A DNA stretch of 64,000 bases from Lachnospiraceae bacterium oral taxon 500 (GCA_002999035.1 CP027241.1:1553001-1617000); one strand, 5' to 3'; shown: positions 15,504 to 24,588, counted from the first letter of the stretch. A program made the numbers and translations. Notes: generated by a model not told the origin, from the sequence alone.

Positions 15504-16052
15504 ATGGCAGGAAATCGAAAGCACTCCATTATAGATGGGCTTCCTGTGGACTTAAAAGAAGCGGTGGAGATGATGATTCGCAATGATTTTACCTATAAAG
15601 AAATCGTTGACTTCATAAGGCAAAGTGGATTTGATATTTCAATCGCCTCCGTCTGGCGGCATGCAAAAGGATTAAAGGCAAGCCTGCAATCCCTTCGTTT
15701 GGCACAAGAAAACTTTCGGGCAATTGCAGAGGAAATGGACAGATACCCTGATCTTGATACCACCGAGGGAATGGTGAGACTGCTTTCTCATTTGATGATG
15801 GAAAGGGTTCAGACATTAACCGCCGAGGAGCTGATGATTGTTTCGCCGGATAAGCTGCTGACTCAGATTAATAATCTTGTTCGGACGGCTGCCTATAAGA
15901 AAAATCTTGACCTGAAGAATCAAGACATTTTAGAAGCTGGGTATGAAAAGGTCAATAAAACGTTCTTTGATGCTCTTGCAAAAGAACGACCGGATTTATA
16001 CGCACAGGTCAGCGACTTCTTAAATGAGAAAAAACAGGAGGAGAAGAAATGA
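15504..16052 (+). CDS. DUF3486-like protein, probable terminase small subunit
   Basis: A 182-residue protein similar in plan to Mu gp27 (DUF3486). The N-terminus has an HTH (LPVDLKEAVEMMIRNDFTYK then EIVDFIRQSG), and a long helical region follows. In Mu-like phages it precedes the large terminase and is taken to be the DNA-recognition subunit for packaging. Here a NusG-like gene lies between it and the large subunit. Its stop overlaps the NusG-like start by four bases. Confidence 0.75.
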   Translation: MAGNRKHSIIDGLPVDLKEAVEMMIRNDFTYKEIVDFIRQSGFDISIASVWRHAKGLKASLQSLRLAQENFRAIAEEMDRYPDLDTTEGMVRLLSHLMMERVQTLTAEELMIVSPDKLLTQINNLVRTAAYKKNLDLKNQDILEAGYEKVNKTFFDALAKERPDLYAQVSDFLNEKKQEEKK

Positions 16053-16522
16053 TTTATGTCCTTCAGGTTTTAACCGGAAAAGAAGAAGAGGTTTGGCGGG
16101 AACTAAAAAAGCGCAGTTATAAAGGATATGTGCCCAGGCAGGAAATCCCGCAGCGCCGGGGCGGTGCGGTTACCTTTAAAAAAGTCATTTATTTTCCGGG
16201 GTATGTGTTCTTGTCCTTAAAGGAACTAACGGATACCGACTACTACGCAATGCGAAAAGTCCCCTATGTGCTGCATTTTTTGCCGAGAGAAAAGCCAGAA
16301 CCGATATCGAAAGAAGAAGCTGCCTATATTCGGCTGCTTAGTCGGCCGCAGGATGTTACGGCAAGGAAAGAGGCGGACGGCACTTGGCAGATAAATATTG
16401 AGGAACTGGCGCCTTATGTCGATAAGGTGCTACACCGGTCAGGGACAGTACGGCTGAGGCTGCCGTTTCAAGGGGAGACGGTTACTGCCCTTCTGCCCTG
16501 CCAGATCATAAAAAGCATCTAA
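16049..16522 (+). CDS. Phage NusG-like (LoaP/RfaH-type) antitermination protein
   Basis: A 157-residue protein. Residues 1-95 match the NusG N-terminal domain: MIYVLQVLTGKEEEVWRELK, then FKKVIYFPGYVFL (the FPGYVFV motif) and KVPYVLHFL. The C-terminus has a KOW-like segment. It is shorter than host NusG (about 170-180 residues) and is a specialised paralogue. Its place directly before a 256-bp leader and the 20-kb head and tail operon suggests it keeps RNA polymerase processive on late transcripts. Phage NusG paralogues are uncommon in Mu-like phages. Confidence 0.8.
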   Translation: MIYVLQVLTGKEEEVWRELKKRSYKGYVPRQEIPQRRGGAVTFKKVIYFPGYVFLSLKELTDTDYYAMRKVPYVLHFLPREKPEPISKEEAAYIRLLSRPQDVTARKEADGTWQINIEELAPYVDKVLHRSGTVRLRLPFQGETVTALLPCQIIKSI

Positions 16523-16778
16523 GAAACCATCTTCGTTGATTCGCTCCGAAGAAAATGCCTTAGGGATCAAAAAAGAAAAGCCGGAAATGGGTCTCTCCTT
16601 TCCGGTCAAAACCATGCAAAAAAATGGTTCAAGATAGGATATCAAAAAATGCGTTCAAAAGCGTTCAAAATGCGTTCAAATTTTTTTCAAATGCCTTGCA
16701 GGTAGAACAGACCGCATAGAGCATTTTTTTGAAAGAAACGCAAATTAGGCGGGGTGAATTTTTGGGAAGGAGGAAAAG
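16523..16778. promoter_or_regulatory. Leader before terminase with hairpin and GCGTTCAAA cluster
   Basis: No gene lies here. CCGGAAA (16581-16587) pairs with TTTCCGG (16599-16605). Three GCGTTCAAA repeats stand at 16651, 16661 and 16672, and a fourth, TTTCAAATGC, follows. The repeats match the core of the phage-end motif. The region could be a leader recognised by the NusG-like protein, or an internal transposase-binding (IAS-like) site, or both. Confidence 0.45.
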
Positions 16779-18536
16779 ATGAAAAACAAAGTAAGAGAAA
16801 AGTCTGTTAAAAGGCTTTTAAAAGACTTTTTGGAGCATGAAGTAGATGAAGTCTGCCAAGATGAAAAAGAATATGACATACTTCAGAGAAAGCTACTCGA
16901 AGAATATCTTGCAAAAGATAATAGTCCAGAAAGAATAAAACTTTATGCCGAGTACATTGCTGGAAAGCCTATTTTCGGCTCAGACGGGATTCGAAAAAAG
17001 TTAGCTGCTATTGATCTCTCTTACTTTGGAAGAGCATACTTTCCGCACTTTTTCAGCAGAAAATCACCGAAGTTTCATGAGGAATTAGATGATATCTGGG
17101 AAAATGGAGTTTTAAAAAATATAAATCCAATCAGAAACGCAAAAGAAGTTAATAAAAAGCAAGGCGTTAAAAGAGTGGTGGCGGCACCTCGTGGTCATGC
17201 CAAATCGACCAATCTGACCTTTAAAGATGTGCTTCATGCGGTTTTATATGCCTATAAGCATTTTATAGTCATTATTTCAGATACTTACGACCAAAGCAAA
17301 GGCTTTCTGGAAGCGATTAAGGAAGAAATCGAAGAAAATGAAGCGATTCTTACGGACTTTGGAAGTCTTTCTGGAAAAATCTGGCGGGAAGATGTGATTG
17401 TAACAAAATCAAAAATTAAGGTGCAAGCCAAGGGCGCAGCACAAAAAATGCGTGGTTTAAAGCATAAACAGTGGCGGCCGGACTTGATTGTATTAGATGA
17501 TACCGAAAACGATGAACTGGTAAGAACGGCAGAGCAAAGAAAGAAACTGAAAGACTGGTACTATAAGGCAGTTAGTAAAGCTGGAGATAGTTATACAGAC
17601 TTTATTTTCATTGGCACGATGCTCCATTATGATAGCTTACTGGCGGATGTGCTAAAAAATGCAGCCTATCAGAGCATGAAATATCAAGCAGTGGAAAGTT
17701 TTTCGGCTTCTCCGCTTTGGGATACATGGGAAACGATATACACAAATCTGTCGGATAAGGACAGAGAACGGAAAGCAAACGAATTCTTTGAAAAGAATAA
17801 ATCAGAAATGCTGGCAGGCACAAAGGTTCTTTGGGAAGAAAAGCTTCCCTACGTGGAACTAATGAAAATCAAAGTTTCCGAAGGTGAGGCGGCATTTTTT
17901 TCAGAGCTGCAAAATGAACCGATCAATCCAGAAGATTGTTTATTCAATGAAGAATGGTTTGAGTACTTTAATCCGCTTGATTTCGACTTTCGAGAGGCAA
18001 AGTATTGGTTTTATGCTTTTGTTGATCCGTCACTGGGGAAAACAAAAAAAAGCGACTACAGTGCAATTGTTACTTTGGTGCTGGACACGGAAACTGGCTA
18101 TATGTATGTCTTAGATGCAGATATCGAAAGAAGACATCCAGATAAAATTATTATGGACACGCTTAATAAAGCGGTCTGGATTTGGAAAGAGTTCGGCAAG
18201 AAGTATAAAGATTTTGGTGCAGAAACCAACCAATTCCAGTGGTTCTTAAAAGAAGCGCTGGCAAAGGAAAGCGCAAGATGTGGAATCTATTTGCCAATTA
18301 CAGAGGTGCAGCAATCATCGGATAAAACCATGCGTGTGCAAACTTTGCAGCCAGATATTAAAAACAAATATATTAAGTTCCAAGCAAAGCAAAAGCTACT
18401 ACTGGAGCAGTTAAAATATTTCCCGATGGCGGCACACGATGATGGGCCAGATGCATTAGAAGGCGTAAGGACACTGGCAACCAAACGCAAAAGAAAGAAC
18501 CGACTGCTTGACATTCGTAAATTTGGCTTATTTTAA
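16779..18536 (+). CDS. Terminase large subunit
   Basis: A 585-residue packaging motor. The ATPase half has Walker A-like APRGHAKST (about residues 138-146) and Walker B LIVLDD. The nuclease half has the RNase H-like acidic residues in AFVDPSLGKTKKSDY and HDDGPDALEG. It pumps DNA into the prohead and cuts it, by headful packaging in Mu-like phages. AGGAGG precedes the ATG. Lys/Glu-rich N-terminal 100 residues may contact the small subunit. Confidence 0.92.
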   Translation: MKNKVREKSVKRLLKDFLEHEVDEVCQDEKEYDILQRKLLEEYLAKDNSPERIKLYAEYIAGKPIFGSDGIRKKLAAIDLSYFGRAYFPHFFSRKSPKFHEELDDIWENGVLKNINPIRNAKEVNKKQGVKRVVAAPRGHAKSTNLTFKDVLHAVLYAYKHFIVIISDTYDQSKGFLEAIKEEIEENEAILTDFGSLSGKIWREDVIVTKSKIKVQAKGAAQKMRGLKHKQWRPDLIVLDDTENDELVRTAEQRKKLKDWYYKAVSKAGDSYTDFIFIGTMLHYDSLLADVLKNAAYQSMKYQAVESFSASPLWDTWETIYTNLSDKDRERKANEFFEKNKSEMLAGTKVLWEEKLPYVELMKIKVSEGEAAFFSELQNEPINPEDCLFNEEWFEYFNPLDFDFREAKYWFYAFVDPSLGKTKKSDYSAIVTLVLDTETGYMYVLDADIERRHPDKIIMDTLNKAVWIWKEFGKKYKDFGAETNQFQWFLKEALAKESARCGIYLPITEVQQSSDKTMRVQTLQPDIKNKYIKFQAKQKLLLEQLKYFPMAAHDDGPDALEGVRTLATKRKRKNRLLDIRKFGLF

Positions 18537-18550
18537 AGAAAGGAGGCTAT

Positions 18551-19870
18551 ATGTATCGCACCGAAGAAGAAATCAGTGAAAAATTGATTATAAAGATGAT
18601 TAACCGCTATGAAAGAGACTACGGCAAGCGCTTTTTAAAGCTGCAACAGTATTATGAAAATGACACTGCGATTTTAAGCAGAGCCTCCATCTCAGATGGA
18701 AAAATTAATAATAAATTGGCAAATGCCTATTCTGGCTATATTACGGATATGGCAACGGGTTATTTTATTGGAAAGCCGGTAACTTATTCCGCAACAAACA
18801 ATGACTTTATGAAAGAAATACAGGATTTGCTGGATTATACGGATGAGCAAGAGCATAATCTGGAAGTTGCCAAACAGACATCGATTAAAGGGCGCTGCTT
18901 TGAAATCGTGTATTTAGATGCCAAAGACTTTGATAAAAACAAGCGCCCAAGGCTTAGAGTTGCAAAAGTACAAGCAGAACAGATGCTATGTGTGTATGAC
19001 TATGCCTTATCACCGGAAATCCGTTTTGCGATTCGTTGGTATGATTATGAAACAGGCGAAAAGAAAATCCGAAAGATAGAAGTCTACACAGCATCAGAAA
19101 TACGATATTATACTAAAAATGGCAGTTCTCTATTACTGGAAGATACCGTACAACATTTCTTTGGAATGGTTCCGGTAATTGAATTTTGGAATAACGAAGA
19201 AAAACAAGGAGATTTTGAGAAAGTCATCACTTTGATTGATGCGTATGACAAAGCCGGATCAGATAGTATGAATAATTTAGAGTACTTTGCCAATTGTTAT
19301 ATGTATCTCATCGGGATGGACGAAACCGACGAATCAGACATTGAGAAAATGCGAAAGTTAAGGGTTTTACTTCTAAAAGAAAAAGGAGAAGCCGGATTTT
19401 TGCAAAAACAAAGTAATTTTGAGGAAACGAAGTATATTTCGGAGCGATTGGACAATGATATTCATAAGTTTTCCATGGTTCCGAATTTATCCGATGAAAA
19501 TTTTGCAGGGAATTCATCGGGAATTGCTATGCTGTATAAACTCTTAGGACTGGAACAGCTTGCGGTTAAGAAAGAAAGAAAATTTAAAAAAAGCTTGCAA
19601 AGGCGGCTGGAAATCATTTGCCGGTATCTAAACTTTCTGGGAAACAACTATGACTGGCGGGATATTGATATTAAGTTTCAACGAAATCTCCCGGTCAATG
19701 ACAAAGAAAATGTAGAAATTGTTACAATGCTACAAAACATTGTTTCCAAGCAGACAGCCCTTTCACACTTAAAAATCATTGACAATGTGCAGACGGAGCT
19801 GGAAAAAATCGAAGAAGAAAAAGCAGCGTATGTTGATCTGGATGGAGTTTCTTATGAATCTACCGAATGA
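18551..19870 (+). CDS. Portal protein, SPP1 Gp6-like
   Basis: A 439-residue portal of the SPP1 Gp6 family, with NKLANAYSGYITDMATGYFIG near residues 54-74 and a long C-terminal helical region. Twelve copies form the DNA channel at one head vertex. It follows terminase by 14 bases with AAGGAGG before the ATG. Mu has a different portal type, so this head module is mosaic. Its last residues overlap the upstream region of the MuF gene. Confidence 0.9.
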   Translation: MYRTEEEISEKLIIKMINRYERDYGKRFLKLQQYYENDTAILSRASISDGKINNKLANAYSGYITDMATGYFIGKPVTYSATNNDFMKEIQDLLDYTDEQEHNLEVAKQTSIKGRCFEIVYLDAKDFDKNKRPRLRVAKVQAEQMLCVYDYALSPEIRFAIRWYDYETGEKKIRKIEVYTASEIRYYTKNGSSLLLEDTVQHFFGMVPVIEFWNNEEKQGDFEKVITLIDAYDKAGSDSMNNLEYFANCYMYLIGMDETDESDIEKMRKLRVLLLKEKGEAGFLQKQSNFEETKYISERLDNDIHKFSMVPNLSDENFAGNSSGIAMLYKLLGLEQLAVKKERKFKKSLQRRLEIICRYLNFLGNNYDWRDIDIKFQRNLPVNDKENVEIVTMLQNIVSKQTALSHLKIIDNVQTELEKIEEEKAAYVDLDGVSYESTE

Positions 19871-21317
19871 GTTTAAACGCTTAGCGATGGAGTTTGAAAA
19901 AGCAGTACAAGGGCAGCAAAAGGAGCTGATTGTCAGATATAGAAAAGCATTAGAAGAAGCAAGAAATCTGTTGCGAAAACAATTTGACCGCTACGAAAAG
20001 GACGGAAAGCTAAGCGACAAGTCCTTTCCGCACAGTGCCAAGCGGAAAATGCTGTCAGCTATGGATAAGCTGCTTTCTAAGCTGTATGAGAATAATAAGC
20101 AGCAAACCGAGGATTTTCTTATGCAAGTGGGAATGAAAGCGGAGAAGAATACCTTTCATATTGTTTTTCAGGCGGCAAACAGCAATAAAAAAGCCGTTCC
20201 ATTTCAGATTAAGCTTTTAGGCGATGACGGTAAGACTTTAAATGCCATTCAAAAGCCATTAAATATTAATGAAATTGTGAACGAAAAAATGAAAGGCTTT
20301 CACTGGGCAGAGAGGTTGGGAAAGCATCGGAATGATATCATTCACTCGGTGAATAAGACTTTGTCGGATGGACTGGCAAAAGGCAAGACGTATAAGGAAT
20401 TAAGCGATAGCTTAAAAAATGAGCTGGGCACTGATGTGGGAAAGCCGATGACAATTATCCGAACCGAGGGAGCAAGGGTATATGCAAACACACAGCAAAA
20501 AACCCTAGATAAGTTTGATAAAGCGGGACTTGCTATGGTAAAGACTTGGCGAACAGTCAAGGATGAGAGAGTTCGAGGGATGAAAGCAATCGACAAAGTG
20601 AGCCATATCAAGATGGAAGGACAGACGGTCGGGTATAAAGAAGACTTTACTTTGCCGGAGGGGAGAAAAGCAAAAGCTCCGCACCTGACCGGATATGCCG
20701 AACATGATATCAATTGTCGGTGCTTTCAGGCGATAGATTTGGAGGAGGAAAGAAAAGGACTTAGTTCGGGAAAGTACGAAGCCGACAATTCCGGTCAAGA
20801 CGGCATTATCACCAAGATAGAGGATATTGACTATAACGATAGAGAGCAGATTGATAAGCTGTTTTCGGATTTTGCCAAAGAAAGTAAGGACTGGGATATT
20901 GAAAAGGCTATTGTTATAGCGGAGAATAACAAAGCCTATTATATCGACGGTATTTCGGCAAATGTCAATATCACTACAATCGGAGTGGATAACTTAAAAA
21001 ATGCAATTGTAATTCACAACCATCCACCGGGGAGTGGGGTTGGAGATTGCTTTAGTGAACAGGACATTCAAGGACTATATCAGTATCAATTAAAAGAAAT
21101 GCAATTGACTTGCGACCTTGGACGGTTTAAAATGAGCTATAAAGATCAATTATCAGGTTCAGAAGTTCTTGAAGCTTATCAGGAAGCTACGTTTGCCTAT
21201 GGAGATAAAGCGAGAAATAAAGAAATACCAGAAAAATTATCCGATTATAGGCAATATCATATTATGAACGAATTAAAGGAAAGTATAGGTATTACTTTTG
21301 AGGAGGTGAAGGAATGA
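19854..21317 (+). CDS. MuF-type minor head protein with C-terminal JAB/RadC-like domain
   Basis: A 487-residue protein. Residues 1-290 are the phage minor head (SPP1 Gp7/MuF) domain, with GKPMTIIRTEGARVYANTQQ and TGYAEHDINCRCF. From about 330 an extra domain follows, with IVIHNHPPGSG and FSEQDI. HxHP-G-x-S-x-x-D is the metal-binding signature of JAB/RadC-like proteins. MuF proteins with C-terminal enzymatic domains are known polymorphic toxins of temperate phages; that role here is inferred. I chose ATG 19854 with GGAG upstream. Confidence 0.85.
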   Translation: MNLPNEFKRLAMEFEKAVQGQQKELIVRYRKALEEARNLLRKQFDRYEKDGKLSDKSFPHSAKRKMLSAMDKLLSKLYENNKQQTEDFLMQVGMKAEKNTFHIVFQAANSNKKAVPFQIKLLGDDGKTLNAIQKPLNINEIVNEKMKGFHWAERLGKHRNDIIHSVNKTLSDGLAKGKTYKELSDSLKNELGTDVGKPMTIIRTEGARVYANTQQKTLDKFDKAGLAMVKTWRTVKDERVRGMKAIDKVSHIKMEGQTVGYKEDFTLPEGRKAKAPHLTGYAEHDINCRCFQAIDLEEERKGLSSGKYEADNSGQDGIITKIEDIDYNDREQIDKLFSDFAKESKDWDIEKAIVIAENNKAYYIDGISANVNITTIGVDNLKNAIVIHNHPPGSGVGDCFSEQDIQGLYQYQLKEMQLTCDLGRFKMSYKDQLSGSEVLEAYQEATFAYGDKARNKEIPEKLSDYRQYHIMNELKESIGITFEEVKE

Positions 21318-21502
21318 CATATAAAGAAGAGTCGGATGAGCTAATAAAATGGTATGCGGAGGAAAACAGGAAAATTAGTGAAAAAATGAGAGAGCATCCT
21401 GTACCGGGTTTAGATCATCCACTTGAGGTGGAGGTTAAAGCACTGCATCAGGTTTGGTTAAAGAAGTTAAAGGAATTGCAGAAAAAATACGGAATCGAAT
21501 AA
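21314..21502 (+). CDS. Small protein coupled to the MuF-JAB gene, candidate immunity protein
   Basis: A 62-residue, acidic, helical protein (MTYKEESDELIKWYAEENRK). It overlaps the MuF stop by four bases, so it is translationally coupled, and it is not part of the usual head module. Small acidic genes directly after a toxin domain are often immunity genes. No family is recognised, so this is inference from position. Confidence 0.5.
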   Translation: MTYKEESDELIKWYAEENRKISEKMREHPVPGLDHPLEVEVKALHQVWLKKLKELQKKYGIE

Positions 21503-21575
21503 AATAACAATAAGGAGCTTACAAGAGTAGGCTTCTTTTATATTGCATAAAAATGACCAGGAAAGGAAGAAAGTA

Positions 21576-22148
21576 ATGGATCAGGAAAATCAAAACACAG
21601 AGGTAACGACCGAGGAAACGAAGGAAACCAAAGACACCAATGAAACAAAAGCAACCGGTGCAGAAAACAAGCAGCTGGCTCAGGAAGAAAAAAACACCGC
21701 CAAAACTTTTACGGAAAAAGAAGTTGAGGAAATGAAAGCAGCTTGGGAAAATGAAAAGGTAGAAAATGAGCGGCTTTCCAAACTTTCCAAAGAAGAAAGA
21801 GCCGCCGAGGAGCAAAAGAAGAAAGCAGCTGAGCTGGAAGAAAGAGAAAAAGTATTGCTGCAAAAAGAAAGAGCAGCAGATGTTAAGGATGAGCTGCTTA
21901 AGAATCATATTCCATCGGCCTTTGCCGGATATTTTACAAATCTTTCCGAAACCAAAGAAGAAATGACCGCTAATATTAAGGAGTTTGGGAAAGCATTCCG
22001 TGAAGCTGTGCAAGAGGAAGTCAATAAGAGAATTCAAGGCATAACCATGAAAACCGGGGATACCGGTTCTGAAAAAGCAAGTGCCGGCAAGGGATATGCG
22101 GAAAAGAGAAATGAAGTAGCTAGACCCGCAAACAATCCGTGGGCATAA
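21576..22148 (+). CDS. Capsid scaffolding protein (DUF4355-like)
   Basis: A 190-residue, very charged, coiled-coil protein rich in Glu, Lys and Thr. It lies directly before the capsid genes, the usual place for a scaffold. The N-terminal 50 residues are Thr/Glu-rich, and the middle EERAAEEQKKKAAELEEREK is a coiled coil. I chose ATG 21576, with AAGGAAG upstream. It assembles the prohead and is lost on maturation in relatives. Confidence 0.8.
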   Translation: MDQENQNTEVTTEETKETKDTNETKATGAENKQLAQEEKNTAKTFTEKEVEEMKAAWENEKVENERLSKLSKEERAAEEQKKKAAELEEREKVLLQKERAADVKDELLKNHIPSAFAGYFTNLSETKEEMTANIKEFGKAFREAVQEEVNKRIQGITMKTGDTGSEKASAGKGYAEKRNEVARPANNPWA

Positions 22149-22163
22149 GAAAGGGGAATGATT

Positions 22164-22475
22164 ATGAAAGTAGAACAAACAACAATTTTACGGGAAACTG
22201 TTAATTTTTTAAAAAGTGAAAAGTTTATTTCCGCATCGGGGGCTGTACCGCAAAGCAAAGGAGTAGCCTTTGAGGGGCGAAAGATTGTTAAGGCAGGTAC
22301 CATCTTGCCAAGCAATGATGCACAGGCAAAGGGAATTTTACTGGAAGATGTAGATGTAACTGCTGGAGATGGATTTGGAGCATTTTTAATTTCCGGCATT
22401 GTCTTAGCAGGCCGCTTGCCGGAAGTGCCGCAAGAAACTGCGAAAACCGCATTAAAAGAAATTAAGTTCATGTAA
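22164..22475 (+). CDS. Head decoration-like protein
   Basis: A 103-residue small protein between scaffold and capsid genes. It has VAFEGRKIVKAGTILPSNDA and a beta-rich plan like the lambda gpD-type head stabilisers, which occupy this position. AAAGGGG lies eight bases before ATG 22164. Confidence 0.65.
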   Translation: MKVEQTTILRETVNFLKSEKFISASGAVPQSKGVAFEGRKIVKAGTILPSNDAQAKGILLEDVDVTAGDGFGAFLISGIVLAGRLPEVPQETAKTALKEIKFM

Positions 22476-22490
22476 GGAGAGGAGAAGAAT

Positions 22491-23522
22491 ATGGGATTAT
22501 TTAAGTTTGAAGAAGTGTTTTCAGCCGCAGTACTATTGGATTATTTAAAAGAAAGGAAGTTCCCGGAGTTTTTGGGATTAACTCTCTTTCCGGAGAAAAA
22601 AATTGAAGAAATTGACCTTGAATATATCAAAGGCGGTAGCCACTTGCCGGTTTCAGCTTCGGTGCATGCCTTTAATTCAGAAAGTGAAATTGCTTCCAGA
22701 GATGCCCTCGAGGCGGTCAAAGAACGGCTTGCGCTGGTCAAAAGAAAAATCCGAATGGATGAGGAGCTTTTAATTAAGCTGCAAACGCCTCGAACCAATA
22801 AGGAGTTTGAAAAAGCCAAGGAACAGGTTTTTAATGATGTCGATACCATGGTGCTGGCAGTCTTAACCAGAGCAGAAGCAATGCGGATGGAAGTGTTGAC
22901 TACCGGAAAATTGGCAGTGAATGAAAATGGCGTGAATGTAACACTTGACTATGGTGTACCAAGCGATGCGCTGAAAACCAATGCCGGAAACTCCGCCTGG
23001 ACACATGCCGACTCTGATCCGCTAAAAGATATTTACGACTGGACAGACAGTGTAATCGCCAGAACCGGTGTGATTCCGACCCGTGCCTTAACGAGTAGTT
23101 CGGTACTTTCCTTGCTGCTTCGGCATGATAAGGTGCGGAAGAATATTTTCGGGAATACCAATAAGCTGGTAACCAAGGCAGAATTAAATGCATTTTTAGA
23201 GCAGCAAGGGCTTCCAAAGTTTGCTTCCTATGATGCGAAGTACCGCAAAGAGCAGGCGAATGGAACTTATCAGACATTACGATTTTTTGACGCCAATAAA
23301 GTAGTGCTGATGCCGGACGGCTTCCTTGGCGAAACGGTGTACGGCTTAACGGCGGAAGAAATTGAGCTTGCCGGAACGGGCGTTGATACCGAGCAAGTCG
23401 GAAATGTGCTGGCAATGATCTATCGGACGGCTGACCCGGTGGCGAGATGGACAAAGGCAGTGGCAACGGTGCTGCCGAGTTTCCCGGAAGCGGAAAACAT
23501 CTTGATTGCAAAGGTGAAATAA
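22491..23522 (+). CDS. Major capsid protein (phage capsid E family)
   Basis: A 343-residue major head protein of the lambda gpE-type (PF03864) HK97-fold family. It has FSAAVLLDYLKERKFPEFLG near the start and RAEAMRMEVLTTGKLAVNEN at about residues 127-146, a typical stretch. GAGAGGAG precedes the ATG. It forms the shell together with the decoration-like protein upstream. Confidence 0.9.
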   Translation: MGLFKFEEVFSAAVLLDYLKERKFPEFLGLTLFPEKKIEEIDLEYIKGGSHLPVSASVHAFNSESEIASRDALEAVKERLALVKRKIRMDEELLIKLQTPRTNKEFEKAKEQVFNDVDTMVLAVLTRAEAMRMEVLTTGKLAVNENGVNVTLDYGVPSDALKTNAGNSAWTHADSDPLKDIYDWTDSVIARTGVIPTRALTSSSVLSLLLRHDKVRKNIFGNTNKLVTKAELNAFLEQQGLPKFASYDAKYRKEQANGTYQTLRFFDANKVVLMPDGFLGETVYGLTAEEIELAGTGVDTEQVGNVLAMIYRTADPVARWTKAVATVLPSFPEAENILIAKVK

Positions 23523-23534
23523 GGCTTTAAAATT

Positions 23535-23583
23535 CTGTAAAAAACTGTTATAGTAGTAAAGTATATATAATAGTTTTTTACAG
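23535..23583. promoter_or_regulatory. Inverted repeat and promoter-like sequence before the moron gene
   Basis: CTGTAAAAAACT (23535-23546) and AGTTTTTTACAG (23572-23583) are a perfect 12-bp inverted repeat, and the inner bases extend it with one mismatch. The loop contains TATATAAT, a promoter -10 candidate. AGGGAGG follows for the next gene. It may end the capsid transcript and start the inserted gene. Confidence 0.5.
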
Positions 23584-23593
23584 GGAGGTTTTT

Positions 23594-24400
23594 ATGAAGC
23601 AAGTAAATACGGAAAGGAAAAAAAGAAAAGAGAAAATGGTTGCGATTGTGTGTGGGGGCATTTTTGCTGTGATTGTAATTAATACATTATATCAGAAATT
23701 AACAGGAAAACTGGATATGAAAACTCCGCAAGAGTACGAAGCCATTCTGACAGCAAACTTTATTTCCAAAAATGAAATCAAAGATGTCAAGACGGATGTA
23801 GATAACAAAACGCTTACTCTGCATTTGGCGACAACAGGTGATGAGCCGAACGAAAAAGCAGAGCTTGCAGATGAAGTGCGAGCCAAAGAAATCGCAAATA
23901 AGCTGGCAAATGAATTCTTAGCCAAGCGAGAAGATTTAGATAAAGTCGAGTTATTTTTCGAGGGCGTAGGAAACGTTTCGCTGAATAGAAAAAAACTAAA
24001 TAAGGACTTTGTCAAAAATAATTTTGTGATTGAAGTAAGAGAGGCGGAGGATTACAAAAAAATACTGGAAAAAGCCTATTCAGATGAAAGAATTAAGGAA
24101 GTAACGGTTGATAAAGAAAACAGGAAAATCCAAGTAAATCTTGCAGAGCCGGACGGAGATATTAAGGTAGAAAAGGCAAAAGCGATGATTTCTCAGCTAT
24201 CAGAACATTATTTACTTAAAAGGTCAGAGCTAAAAGGATTTTACTTTTTGATAGATAATGTTGGAGATATTGAGCTGAAAGCAGAAGAAGCGTCAGAGGT
24301 GGATAAAAGCGATCCGAACTATGAGGTAATGAAAGAAAATGGTCTGCTTGGGAAATATTTCAAGATGGAACTATTGGATAAAAAATTTATGGAGCATTGA
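23594..24400 (+). CDS. Membrane-anchored protein with two internal repeats (moron candidate)
   Basis: A 268-residue protein with one N-terminal membrane helix (residues 16-32, VAIVCGGIFAVIVINTL). Two similar domains follow: about 45-130 (EYEAILTANF ... FFEGVGNVSL) and 150-235 (DYKKILEKAY ... FLIDNVGDIEL). No phage morphogenesis family is recognised. It has its own promoter-like region and a strong terminator, and it splits the capsid and neck genes, so it looks like an inserted lysogenic-conversion gene. Confidence 0.6.
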   Translation: MKQVNTERKKRKEKMVAIVCGGIFAVIVINTLYQKLTGKLDMKTPQEYEAILTANFISKNEIKDVKTDVDNKTLTLHLATTGDEPNEKAELADEVRAKEIANKLANEFLAKREDLDKVELFFEGVGNVSLNRKKLNKDFVKNNFVIEVREAEDYKKILEKAYSDERIKEVTVDKENRKIQVNLAEPDGDIKVEKAKAMISQLSEHYLLKRSELKGFYFLIDNVGDIELKAEEASEVDKSDPNYEVMKENGLLGKYFKMELLDKKFMEH

Positions 24401-24530
24401 GCTAATCTTTTTAGTAGGTTTTCAGCAGGGAATGAAATTGTCAAATCTGCTTTCTTCTGCTAATCTGGCAAAAACAGCCTTGGAGATGAAAATCATCTAA
24501 AAGACAAAATCATCACAAAAATAGCGAGTT

Positions 24531-24588
24531 AATCAAAAAAGGGATTTACTGAATAAAATCAGTAAGCCCTTTTTTGATTGGGAAAAAA
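24531..24588 (+). terminator. Strong intrinsic terminator
   Basis: AATCAAAAAAGGG (24531-24543) pairs with CCCTTTTTTGATT (24567-24579), and TTTACTGA/TCAGTAA inside extends the stem. It closes the moron transcript and lies just upstream of the neck genes. The rest of the 24401-24609 gap shows no gene. Confidence 0.75.
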
